From Buxus sempervirens (taxonomy: Eukaryota > Streptophyta > Magnoliopsida > Buxales > Buxaceae), in the NCBI GenBank assembly GCA_947561395.2, contig OX387184.1, positions 43,390,766 to 43,454,765 on the forward strand: a stretch of 64,000 nucleotides of DNA, given 5' to 3'. Made by a program: the position numbers and the translations under genes. Shown here one piece after another: positions 36,549-46,882 of this stretch (its first letter is position 1; each line of letters begins with the position of its first letter). The notes beneath the pieces were generated by a model. It saw nothing but the letters and a program-made list of their open reading frames with translations. It searched no databases and was not told the DNA's origin.

Positions 36549-39081
36549 TGTAAAACCCCGAATTTTTGGTATCTATTTTTAAGGAAATAATTAATAAATT
36601 ATTTATTTATTTAGTGGTTTTTCAGGTGAAAGCTATTCAAGGGCAATATGGGAATTCATAAAAATAGGTTTAAGTATATTTCGGGTAAGTAAGATTATAG
36701 CTTATTGTAAATAATTATTGCTTAGAATATTTTTAGAAAATAAACTGTAGTAAGGTTAATATTGTGTTTGAAAAGATTTTATCTTGATCAAGTAAAGATG
36801 GTCGGTTGGTGTAGATGAGATGGTGAGGGAGCATTACACATGATCAAAAGAGAAAATCAAAAGTTTTTATAATGTAAAGAAATTCCATCAGTTTCTTCCA
36901 CTGAGCGTTACCAACAGATGGTTCGCCGAACGTTTCCAACTGTTACAACCTCGGAGGAAGCCAAACAAATCTAACTTAGATGTAAGAGTGGAGAAAGGGT
37001 GTAAGAGTGGAGAAAGGGTGGAGAGATTTGTTTTGGAAGAAAGGAGTCGTTCGTTTCTGTTGCAGCAGGAAACATCCAAGTTAAGATCGGAGATTTTGAT
37101 GGGGAAATTTCGGAGAGTTGTCGAGTTACTGATCGGGAGTGATCTCCGTGGAGTTGAGCTTCAACATCAAAGAGGCAAGTAGCATCTTCATCTGTGTTGT
37201 TTTATTTGCGTGTTCTATATTTTGTTAGAAGTTTTCTGGGTTAAGAATAAACATCGTGTTATGTTCATGTTTTGGATCGTAAAAGTTATAGATCCTTTTA
37301 AGTTTGGTTGGATTGAATTCAAGAGTGTTTTATAAATACTATTTGGATGTTTGTGAAGAGATTAGATGAGAGTTGAAGACGGAAATAAGGTTCTGTTATT
37401 GAGGTTTTCCATTACCGTAAATATTTGTGAACCTGGTGCCAACCTAATATACCTGGCGCCAACCTAAAAGAGGTTAGCACCAGACCTTGATTTTGCCCAT
37501 CGCCAAGTGAAAATACCTGGTGCCAACCTCACCACCAGGTTAGCACCAGATGGCGTAGGTTAGCGCCAGATGGTGCAGATTAGTGCCACACGTTTTTTTG
37601 TAAAGAAATTTACAGCAGTTTGATACATGAGAGTAACCTGGTTTCCAGCTTGTTAGACCTATTCAAATGAGTTTACAGAAGATCAAAATAACACCTGGAG
37701 TTATAGATTTCAAGTGAAGTTCAAATATTAGTATGGATTTGGGATTTTTGATGAAAAAGTATTGATAAGAATACCTATTGTAATTGTTTGCAGCAAATAT
37801 GGTGACTCTTTAAACTTATGATGTTATTAACTTAGTAGTTGCCGTAGTGATAAATCAAGGTTTTCTGCCATATTAGAAAACTATGTTAATTCCTTATAGA
37901 CAATAAATTAAGGAGAAGCTTATGTTGAGAATATATGGATAAATGAGCAAAACCTGATTTCTTGCAATTAAAGGGCAAATTATCATATCAGATTTTCTTT
38001 TTATATATATTGGTTCGATGGGACTTCATTGCTGTTGGTGATCTGCAGAAGTTTTTGAGCATGAGTGGTTTAACACTCAATTAGTAAAGAAATATCAAAT
38101 TTTGCACCTTAAGATAGGAGGACTAAGTTGTAGGAATTATGGGACTGTTTTAATCTTACATTAATATTGCTGAATTTTATTGTTACCTGAAATGTTTTAC
38201 TTATGAATTCTTCACGTGTTCATTTATTCCGGGGGAATGATATTAAGAGTATTTCTAAAGTAGTATTAAATGCTGAAATATTTTTATTGGATGGTTTTAA
38301 TGAGTACACGAAAACGAAATTGATATTTTCCACTACAAAATGTCTTCGTTTATTATAAGCATGGTTATTAAGATAAATTTACTCGATATACGATATCTTT
38401 TACCTAGTACTAAGGGTGAGACTTAGTGTGGATCCACAGTCTAGTTGTAGTGAATTTGTATATTTTGTTTGGATTTAAGTCTGGGGTTCCTTCATGCGTT
38501 TCCTCCATGATGGAGAGGCCTTCCATGAGGGAAGCGCTGCAGCAACTCCGTTTCCACCATGATGGTGAGGTCACTTGAGTTTTCCGCCATGAGGGCGACG
38601 ATATTGGATGTTCGAGCTGTTGCAGTGTTAGACTGGATTGTCTGGAACTCTAGTGCTTAGCCACACAAAATAGACAAACTTCACGAGTCCCAATATATAA
38701 TATTTTCCGAAAATTTGATTTGGATAAGAATTGTGATTAACGATGTATCTTCGAGATTAGACGGATTACCCGTGGTTAATCGTCGTGTATTTTGATCGTG
38801 CATGTTTTAGAAATTAAATTAAGTGTACTTGTGCATGCATTACTACTTGCTGAGATAGTCGTATCTCACTGTTTTGTTTTGATTTCAGATATATGAGAGG
38901 ACGATACAGGGAGTATATGCTTGTTTTCAGGTGAGTTGGGGAAGCCTTTTTAGTTGACTCTGATTAGATTATTGTTTACTTTCATGTTGTCTTTCACTCT
39001 GATAGCGATCCTGTGAGAAAATCTAACTCCTTGGGAATGAGTTACGGTTTATATCACGTAACCCGGTTCTGGGGCGTTACA
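36549..39081 (+). repeat. 5' LTR of nested gypsy element
   Basis: TGTAAAACCCCGAATTTTTG to GTTCTGGGGCGTTACA. It contains a 15-bp motif array (37431-37592), a splice-donor-like 'gaggcaagtagcat' word near 37171, and three near-palindromes (38490-38600) centred on ACCATGATGGT, TCCATGATGGA and GCCATGAGGGC. Confidence 0.95.
37431..37592. promoter_or_regulatory. 15-bp palindrome-like motif array in gypsy LTR
   Basis: Units ACCTGGYGCCAACCT and the inverted form AGGTTAGCGCCAGAT recur about seven times, several at an exact 20-bp spacing (15-bp unit plus 5-bp spacer). The core GGCGCC is itself palindromic. The same array is in the 3' LTR at 43737-43898. Related words occur in the interior near the antisense gene (41360-42012) and in solo LTR S3 (about 50930-51010, TTGGCGCCAGGT). 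Confidence 0.75.
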
Positions 39082-39083
39082 GA

Positions 39084-39094
39084 TGGTATCAGAG
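39084..39094 (+). promoter_or_regulatory. Primer-binding site of nested gypsy element
   Basis: TGGTATCAGAG, two bases after the LTR, matches the initiator Met tRNA site used by chromoviruses. The complementarity stops after 11 bases. Confidence 0.75.
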
Positions 39095-39533
39095 AAATCA
39101 GAGTTTTGAAAGGACACATGACATAGGAACCAGAAACTTTAGGAGAGCTTGGGGGTGGTGTGTTGCTAGATAGCACTTCTGATATATAAAAAAAAAAAAA
39201 ACTGAGATTGTTTCTTCAGATCTGACAGAAAAGTTGATAGTGTTAATGGTAAGTTAGTTGATTCCTTATGTTATATCAATATGATATGGTATGATTTATA
39301 TATGCAATATAAAACACTAAGATTATCATCCATATTAAATATTATTTTGTTAATCGGGTAGATTAAATTTACAGTGTTAATTGTAACTAAAAGCAAATAA
39401 ACTTTCACCTAGGAACAATAAGTAGAAATTCAAAATAGACAAGAAGTGCACAAAAAGGATATGTAATATATATATATATAAAGAACAAGTACAAGGCTTG
39501 GAGTATAGCTGTAGTAGTAATGAAAATAAAAAG

Positions 39534-41120
39534 TCAACTCGATGGTCCTGCATCATCTCCTCCATCATCAGTACTCTCGCCTGTCTCGGTATCTCCATCC
39601 CCAGTCCTAGCTGCATTAGTCTCATTGTTGTCCCCTCTCACTGGGTCGGCACCCTCATCGCCTGTCTGGCCTCTGTCACCCGTAGTACCATCCTCTGCAG
39701 CATCAGCATCAGACTCGTCGCCGTCTACGAGAAGCCAAATCAATCGGCGGTGTGGGGTATGCAGGAAGGGTACACTGGCCCGTAGGGTCGATATCGCCCT
39801 TTCAGTCGACTCCTGACGTCGTAGAAGGGACTCCTGAGTCTGCTGTATCACCATCTGAGTCTCTGACATCTCGCCCATGTGCCGAACTGTGTGGGCCATG
39901 TGGAAGGCCAGCACTCTCACTACTCCCTGTAAGGACCTCATCTCACCTGTCAAGGTGGATACAAGAGTGGAAAGACCAGAAATAGTAGAAGGAGAAGGAT
40001 CAGAAGAGGAAGAATGGGGAGCATCGGAAGAAGTGGGAATAGAGGTAGAAGGAATGTCAGTGAAAAGAGGAAATGAAGAAGAAGTTGGAATATCAGTGGA
40101 AGGGAGAGCATCAGCAGAAATAGGAATGGGATATAAAGGAGGAGCAGTAGAACTAAAAGGAATAGAGGAGGGATCAACAGTAGGAGAAGGAACATCAGTG
40201 GTAAATGTAGATGGAAGAGAAAAGGAAGAAGGGATAGCAACTGGAGAGGGAGCAGAAGAAGAAGAAGGGATATCTGCTAGAGGAGGAGTAGAAGAGGAAG
40301 GCCCGTCAGCACTATCAACCGGCCTCCTAGAACGAGTGAGACTCGTAGTGACTTTGCTAATAGGTTGTTTCAGAGCCAAGGGAGTGAATGGAGGATACTG
40401 AGCTGGAGAAGATGATACAAGTCTAGCTATCAAGCAGCCATAAGGAAGAGCAAAAGATCTCCGGGAGTCCTCATGAACCCCAAGAATGATAGACATAATC
40501 TCTGATGGTAAGTCGATGGAATCGCCCTTCAGGAGGGCATATAGAAATAGAGCACGTGGACTAGAGAGAGAAGAAAGGTGAGAAACCGGCCAAAGGTTTG
40601 TGAAAACAATCCTCAAGAAGATACTGGTATCAGCAGGGAAACTAGTGGCAATGAGAGAACTCACCCCATCATACTCTGTAGCTCTACCCGCAAGGAATGT
40701 GGCGATCGTAGAATAGTCTGGAACGGTCTCATCCGAATAAGGGTAGACTGGATGATCTACTCTAGGAATGTGAAGGGTAGCTGAGATGGTATCTGGTGAA
40801 ACCAAAAATCTGGTACCCCTAATATAGACGTGAAAAGTGGTATGATCAGAAGAGACTTCATGAATATTACTATAAAACTCTCTGACCAGCTCCTCACAAG
40901 TAGGAGCAAAGTCATCGAAGAGGGATAACCACCTCCTATCTTTGAAAATCCTCTCCATGAAGGGAGCAAAATCCTCAAACTTAACACTCCGCTCCAATAA
41001 GATGGCTCTTCGACCGAAATATTTTTCATACAATTCCTTTTCTCTATCAGAATAAAATCTGACCTCTCTAGGCTCAACCCTAGCCCTCTTAGAGGGATTG
41101 CCAATGGAAGTTTTGGCCAT
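39534..41120 (-). CDS. Antisense accessory protein, plant 'putative transposon protein' type, 528 aa
   Basis: Function unknown. The core (about residues 25-270) contains LLERSVKFEDFAP, LVREFYSNIHE, YIRGTRFLVSPDTIS, VDHPVYPYSDE, RALFLYALLKGDSIDLPSEI and FALPYGCLIARL. It resembles the domain annotated in plants as Transposase_32 / putative plant transposon protein and is clearly homologous to the copia accessory protein at 45593-46882. After LTRSRR comes a Ser/Pro-rich stretch (275-400), a helical part (405-465) and an acidic tail. It is intact, uninterrupted and opposite to the host element. The ATG at 41120 directly follows an acceptor-like TTCTTAG; a consensus donor CAG|GTAAGTAT at 41833/41832 upstream suggests a leader intron of about 710 bp. 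It is the only gene of this element. Confidence 0.8.
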   Translation of the reverse strand: MAKTSIGNPSKRARVEPREVRFYSDREKELYEKYFGRRAILLERSVKFEDFAPFMERIFKDRRWLSLFDDFAPTCEELVREFYSNIHEVSSDHTTFHVYIRGTRFLVSPDTISATLHIPRVDHPVYPYSDETVPDYSTIATFLAGRATEYDGVSSLIATSFPADTSIFLRIVFTNLWPVSHLSSLSSPRALFLYALLKGDSIDLPSEIMSIILGVHEDSRRSFALPYGCLIARLVSSSPAQYPPFTPLALKQPISKVTTSLTRSRRPVDSADGPSSSTPPLADIPSSSSAPSPVAIPSSFSLPSTFTTDVPSPTVDPSSIPFSSTAPPLYPIPISADALPSTDIPTSSSFPLFTDIPSTSIPTSSDAPHSSSSDPSPSTISGLSTLVSTLTGEMRSLQGVVRVLAFHMAHTVRHMGEMSETQMVIQQTQESLLRRQESTERAISTLRASVPFLHTPHRRLIWLLVDGDESDADAAEDGTTGDRGQTGDEGADPVRGDNNETNAARTGDGDTETGESTDDGGDDAGPSS

Positions 41121-41359
41121 CTAAGAATCGGAATAAAGAATATTTGAAACATAGGAAAAGAAAAAAAAAAAAAAAAGGGGAAAACACAAAACAAATAAGA
41201 CAAGTTAGTAATAGCATAGATCAACAACCAATAATGAAATGCAAGAAATCAAAACCATGCAAAAGTATGCGATAGCAGAACCACAAAGTATTAACCCAAA
41301 TCTTAAACTGAAAATATTGGGAACAATTTGAAGAGAAAAAGAACTGCAGAAAAATCAGG

Positions 41360-42012
41360 TTGGGCGTTAAAAATGCAGGTGGCGCCAACCACCAGTTTGT
41401 TTAGCATCTATGGTTGTCGAAGAGAGGAATTTGGGAGCGAGATGCAAAATACAGTAAGCAATCAAATCTTCAAAACGTTATAGTTCAAATCTAACCCAGG
41501 GGGAATCTAGAAAGTAAATAAAATTTTTTTTTTTTTAAATTAGGACCTGGCGCTAAGGCTGTCGCTTAGGTTAACAGTGTGTTTGTGTGCTGTCTGTCGC
41601 AAACAGGAAATTGGGTTTTTTTCATGTCAAGTGAAATAAACGAATAAATCTTCAACTAAAACAAGTTCAAATCAAGAATAAAAGATGATTGGAAGATAAA
41701 AGATCAAAACATAACAAAATGCCCTAATCTTTTGAACGAAAATTGGGAAAAATAATGCCCTAGACGCAAGGTCATAATCGTTTAAAATTTGGAACAAGAC
41801 AGTTTGGAATCAAAAGCAATTTTGATACTTACCTGTTAGTGGAGAAATGGAGAAGGAGATCCGAGCAAATGAGGTTGGAGAATCGCGATCGCCAATGGGG
41901 AGCAGCGTTTAGCGGCAGAGGGCTGTTGGCTTAGCGTCAAAGAGCAGTTTGAGAATGGGTTAGCGTGCGTGTAGGTTGAATTTTTTTTAAGAAACCGTCG
42001 GGTCTGCTGGGT
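41360..42012 (-). promoter_or_regulatory. Motif islands upstream of the antisense gene
   Basis: GGTGGCGCCAACCACC (41380-41396), ACCTGGCGCTAAGGC...CGCTTAGGTT (41545-41572), then TTTAGCGGCAG, TTAGCGTC and GGTTAGCGTGCG (41905-41970). These are the same GGCGCC/TTAGCG words as in this element's LTR array. They lie around the proposed first exon and leader intron of the antisense gene. No clear TATA box is visible on the minus strand. Confidence 0.5.
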
Positions 42013-42842
42013 TAGTGCAAGTTTTGGTTTGAACCTAAGTCAATTAGCAGGAGGTTTTGAAAGCCGAGCGTTCAAATTTTTTTAGGTAGTAATTCACGGA
42101 AGATTTAATTATAACCAGGGGAATTTATTCATAATTATACAGCAATTAGGATTAATTTTTCTAAATTAGAATTATAATGGATATATAGAAGGGAATATTA
42201 ATTCAATAAATACAATATGGAATAATTGAAACCTTAAATTAGCAAGAAATGTCAAAAAAAAAAAATTTCAAGTGATATTTGAAATAACAATTAAAGATTT
42301 ATAAAACTTTACGTTGAAATTTTTGAAATTTCGGGTCCGTACATCCTATGGAATGTCAATTGTTGCAAAATTGGTCGGATTACATATGTTTGATTATATA
42401 CGTATATTTGAGGATGGATGTAAAATTAATTATAGTTATTGGATGCTATTTGTTGCTTGTTGAGCCAATTGCATTGGGTCAAACCAAGGTGTGGTGAAGC
42501 AGGGTACCATGTGGAACTACATCAGAGTGTAGAATTCTATGCAATTATGGGTTATGTAGTCGGTCGAATAGGTGTACAATTATGTATTGTAAATTTGTTA
42601 TTTTGAGGCAAGTTAATTTAGAAGAAATTTGGGATTTTCTTCTCAAGATTTCATATAAGCGGACGCGTTTATATGTACAGACTGAGGATAGGAAATTTAT
42701 GGATTTCTTCTAAAATATTCTCGAAGTTAAATCATATTTTAAGAAATAGAAAATAAATGAAGAAAATGAAATATTTTTATTTTTTTTCAGAATTGTAGAA
42801 GGAAGATTATTGATTCAAATTTCGAGGACGAAATTTATTTGT

Positions 42843-42854
42843 AGGGGGGAAGGA
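42843..42854 (+). promoter_or_regulatory. Polypurine tract of nested gypsy element
   Basis: AGGGGGGAAGGA, immediately before the 3' LTR, preceded by TTCGAGGACGAAATTT. It primes plus-strand DNA synthesis. Confidence 0.85.
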
Positions 42855-45387
42855 TGTAAAACCCCGAATTTTTGGTATCTATTTTTAAGGAAATAATTAA
42901 TAAATTATTTATTTATTTAGTGGTTTTTCAGGTGAAAGCTATTCAAGGGCAATATGGGAATTCATAAAAATAGGTTTAAGTATATTTCGGGTAAGTAAGA
43001 TTATAGCTTATTGTAAATAATTATTGCTTAGAATATTTTTAGAAAATAAACTGTAGTAAGGTTAATATTGTGTTTGAAAAGATTTTATCTTGATCAAGTA
43101 AAGATGGTCGGTTGGTGTAGATGAGATGGTGAGGGAGCATTACACATGATCAAAAGAGAAAATCAAAAGTTTTTATAATGTAAAGAAATTCCATCAGTTT
43201 CTTCCACTGAGCGTTACCAACAGATGGTTCGCCGAACGTTTCCAACTGTTACAACCTCGGAGGAAGCCAAACAAATCTAACTTAGATGTAAGAGTGGAGA
43301 AAGGGTGTAAGAGTGGAGAAAGGGTGGAGAGATTTGTTTTGGAAGAAAGGAGTCGTTCGTTTCTGTTGCAGCAGGAAACATCCAAGTTAAGATCGGAGAT
43401 TTTGATGGGGAAATTTCGGAGAGTTGTCGAGTTACTGATCGGGAGTGATCTCCGTGGAGTTGAGCTTCAACATCAAAGAGGCAAGTAGCATCTCCATCTG
43501 TGTTGTTTTATTTGCGTGTTCTATATTTTGTTAGAAGTTTTCTGGGTTAAGAATAAACATCGTGTTATGTTCATGTTTTGGATCGTAAAAGTTATAGATC
43601 CTTTTAAGTTTGGTTGGATTGAATTCAAGAGTGTTTTATAAATACTATTTGGATGTTTGTGAAGAGATTAGATGAGAGTTGAAGACGGAAATAAGGTTCT
43701 GTTATTGAGGTTTTCCATTACCGTAAATATTTGTGAGCCTGGTGCCAACCTAATATACCTGGCGCCAACCTAAAAGAGGTTAGCACCAGACCTTGATTTT
43801 GCCCATCGCCAAGTGAAAATACCTGGTGCCAACCTCACCACCAGGTTAGCACCAGATGGCGTAGGTTAGCGCCAGATGGTGCAGATTAGTGCCACACGTT
43901 TTTTTGTAAAGAAATTTATAGCAGTTTGATACATGAGAGTAACCTGGTTTCCAGCTTGTTAGACCTATTCAAATGAGTTTACAGAAGATCAAAATAACAC
44001 CTGGAGTTATAGATTTCAAGTGAAGTTCAAATATTAGTATGGATTTGGGATTTTTGATGAAAAAGTATTGATAAGAATACCTATTGTAATTGTTTGCAGC
44101 AAATATGGTGACTCTTTAAACTTATGATGTTATTAACTTAGTAGTTGCCGTAGTGATAAATCAAGGTTTTCTGCCATATTAGAAAACTATGGTAATTCCT
44201 TACAGACAATAAATTAAGGAGAAGCTTATGTTGAGAATATATGGATAAATGAGCAAAACCTGATTTCTTGCAATTAAAGGGCAAATTATCATATCAGATT
44301 TTCTTTTTATATATATTGGTTCGATGGGACTTCATTGCTGTTGGTGATCTGCAGAAGTTTTTGAGCATGAGTGGTTTAACACTCAATTAGTAAAGAAATA
44401 TCAAATTTTGCACCTTAAGATAGGAGGACTAAGTTGTACGAATTATGGGACTGTTTTAATCTTACATTAATATTGCTGAATTTTATTGTTACCTGAAATG
44501 TTTTACTTATGAATTCTTCACGTGTTCATTTATTCCGGGGGAATGATATTAAGAGTATTTCTAAAGTAGTATTAAATGCTGAAATATTTTTATTGGATGG
44601 TTTTAATGAGTACACGAAAACGAAATTGATATTTTCCACTACAAAATGTCTTCGTTTATTATAAGCATGGTTATTAAGATAAATTTACTCGATATACGAT
44701 ATCTTTTACCTAGTACTAAGGGTGAGACTTAGTGTGGATCCACAGTCTAGTTGTAGTGAATTTGTATATTTTGTTTGGATTTAAGTCTGGGGTTCCTTCA
44801 TGCGTTTCCTCCATGATGGAGAGGCCTTCCATGAGGGAAGCGCTGCAGCAACTCCGTTTCCACCATAATGGTGAGGTCACTTGAGTTTTCCGCCATGAGG
44901 GCGACGATATTGGATGTTCGAGCTGTTGCAGTGTTAGACTGGATTGTCTGGAACTCTAGTGCTTAGCCACACAAAATAGACAAACTTCACGAGTCCCAAT
45001 ATATAATATTTTCCGAAAATTTGATTTGGATAAGAATTGTGATTAACGATGTATCTTCGAGATTAGACGGATTACTCGTGGTTAATCGTCGTGTATTTTG
45101 ATCGTGCATGTTTTAGAAATTAAATTAAGTGTACTTGTGCATGCATTACTACTTGCTGAGATAGTCGTATCTCACTGTATTGTTTTGATTTCAGATATAT
45201 GAGAGGACGATACAGGGGGTATATGCTTGTTTTCAGGTGAGTTGGGGAAGCCTTTTTAGTTGACTCTGATTAGATTATTGTTTACTTTCATGTTGTCTTT
45301 CACTCTGATAGCGATCCTGTGAGAAAATCTAACTCCTTGGGAATGAGTTACGGTTTATATCACGTAACCCGGTTCTGGGGCGTTACA
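42855..45387 (+). repeat. 3' LTR of nested gypsy element
   Basis: Same ends and length as the 5' LTR. Differences are single substitutions, e.g. 'gaacctggtg' versus 'gagcctggtg', 'catgatggtg' versus 'cataatggtg', and 'gattacccg' versus 'gattactcg'. Confidence 0.95.
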
Positions 45388-45592
45388 CTTTCACCTTCCT
45401 CCTTCCAGCCTACTGTTCAGGTAAAAATTTTTTTTACTGTCTTCATCCTGCTTCTTCATTTTCTGCTTCCTAGTTCAGTAGTCTTCTCTCATTATTCTAA
45501 GCTAGGGTTTGGTAGACTTTTCAGCCATTAGGGCTTTATCGTTTGTTGGTTGGTTCTGTCTGTTTTCTCTTTCTCTTCCATTTTTTTTCACC

Positions 45593-46882
45593 ATGCCTCT
45601 CAAGAGAAAGTCGAGAACTGATTCTCCTTCAACATCGTCTCCTCCTGTGAGGTCTTCTCCTGTTATTTCTTCTCCTCCAGTGAGACCACCTTCCCCTTCT
45701 CATTCTTCTGAACCTTTTGTGGGGAATGGTTTATCTGATTTCAATGAATTCTTCAAGCACAGGCCACTTCTTCTGGAAAGGGCCATCAAGCTTGAGTCAT
45801 TTTCTGAATCTCCTTTCTACTCATTGTTTTCGGACAATGGTTGGAAAAAATTTGCTTTACTCGGTGGTTTTGCTTATCCGGACCTGGTCCGAGAATTTTA
45901 CTCTAATCTTCATCATCTCCATCTTGCCAATCAAGGCTATGTCAAAGCCTATGTCAGGGGAATCTCTTTCGACTTCTCGAAAGAGCTTATTTCCTCTCTT
46001 CTTGAAATGCCTCTTGTTGATTCTCCCTCCTTTAACTTTCTTGAGTCTCATACTGATCCTCCTATGGAGTCCATCATTCCTTCTCTAATAGTTCAGGGTG
46101 CTCCCTCTTCCATCAAGAATAAGCCCAACTATATACCTCATGGCTCTCTTCAAGATCTTCTCCGGATCTTGAATCTGTTTGTGTGTGCTTCTCTTGTTCC
46201 ATCTGATCATCACTCAGAGATCTCTCACTCTCGGGCAAGACTTCTTCATGCCATCTGGAACAGAGAAAGTATCTGTATTCCTTCCATCATCTTCCATCAG
46301 ATCCTTCAGTCTCGGAATTTAAAATCCAAGACTGCAGCTCTTCCTTTTGGCATATTCATCACTTACCTATGTATTCATCAGGGGGTACTCCCTGATCCGG
46401 CTGAATTGATCATTCATCCCCGACCTCCCATTGATTCCTCCACTCTGACCCGCAGTAAACGAGCAAATCCGTTTCGGTTGGTGTCTTCTGAACCCTCCTC
46501 TTCTCAGTCCTCCTTGTCCAGCTCTGATGCTGTGGCAATTATGGAAAAACTGAATTCCATGCAAGCCTCTCAGGAGGCTTTCAATTCAGAGGTTAGGTCT
46601 CACATGCTCATGATGAGCATGTTCAAATCAGAGACCCAAGAGAAGCTGGGGCAATTGGCAAAGGATGTTGATTTTACATGTGGTGAGGTACAAAGGGACG
46701 TTGCTGCTCAGCAACGTATGCAAAATGAAGCGGATCATTTTCTGGAATGCATTCGGAAGACTCAGCTAGAGATGGATCACAAACTCAGTTGGCTGCACTC
46801 CAGATCCCAAGATGCATACAAGCACTACTCAAGGACTTGGGAACCCAAACCATCTTCCAGAAAGGGGGAGAAATTTGGATGA
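45593..46882 (+). CDS. Copia accessory protein in env-like position, 429 aa
   Basis: Function unknown. The start is the ATG at 45593 (ACCATGCC context). A longer frame from TTG at 45509 reads a hydrophobic, signal-peptide-like stretch, but it has no ATG and is probably leader. Residues 1-45 are Ser/Pro-rich and basic. The core (about 55-280) has LLLERAIKLESFSE, LVREFYSNLHH, YVRGISFDFSKELIS, RARLLHAIWNRESICIPSII and ALPFGIFITYL, aligning throughout with the antisense protein of the nested gypsy element, including the following LTRSKR. The C-terminal third is a coiled coil. No membrane segment is seen, so it is not a typical envelope protein. Upstream, CAG|GTAAAAA (45420/45421) with TTTTCAG (45524) could be a leader intron. 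The nested gypsy now separates it from its promoter. Confidence 0.8.
   Translation: MPLKRKSRTDSPSTSSPPVRSSPVISSPPVRPPSPSHSSEPFVGNGLSDFNEFFKHRPLLLERAIKLESFSESPFYSLFSDNGWKKFALLGGFAYPDLVREFYSNLHHLHLANQGYVKAYVRGISFDFSKELISSLLEMPLVDSPSFNFLESHTDPPMESIIPSLIVQGAPSSIKNKPNYIPHGSLQDLLRILNLFVCASLVPSDHHSEISHSRARLLHAIWNRESICIPSIIFHQILQSRNLKSKTAALPFGIFITYLCIHQGVLPDPAELIIHPRPPIDSSTLTRSKRANPFRLVSSEPSSSQSSLSSSDAVAIMEKLNSMQASQEAFNSEVRSHMLMMSMFKSETQEKLGQLAKDVDFTCGEVQRDVAAQQRMQNEADHFLECIRKTQLEMDHKLSWLHSRSQDAYKHYSRTWEPKPSSRKGEKFG

Larger units (their letters stand above)
36549..45387 (+). mobile_element. Young non-autonomous Ty3/gypsy element (Tekay-like) with antisense gene
   Basis: Two LTRs of 2533 bp each, identical in length and differing at about ten bases (about 0.4%). 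The TSD is CTTTC (36544-36548 and 45388-45392). The PBS TGGTATCAGAG starts at 39084. Before the 3' LTR come 'ttcgaggacgaaattt' and a purine tract AGGGGGGAAGGA, the usual arrangement in Tekay/Del chromoviruses. The 3.77-kb interior lacks gag and pol and instead carries one antisense gene (39534-41120). It must be mobilised in trans. It inserted into the leader region of the copia accessory gene. Confidence 0.92.

Noticed and set aside
39877..40401. 174-codon plus-strand ORF and the 39498-39985 frames
   Set aside because: They are shadows of the Ser/Pro-rich part of the antisense gene 39534-41120; their Gly/Glu-rich composition is the complement of Ser/Pro codons.
45509..45592. N-terminal extension of the copia accessory gene resembling a signal peptide, which would support an envelope protein
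   Set aside because: It begins with TTG, not ATG, in a T-rich leader with a likely intron acceptor (TTTTCAG at 45524). The first ATG in good context is 45593, and no membrane segment follows.
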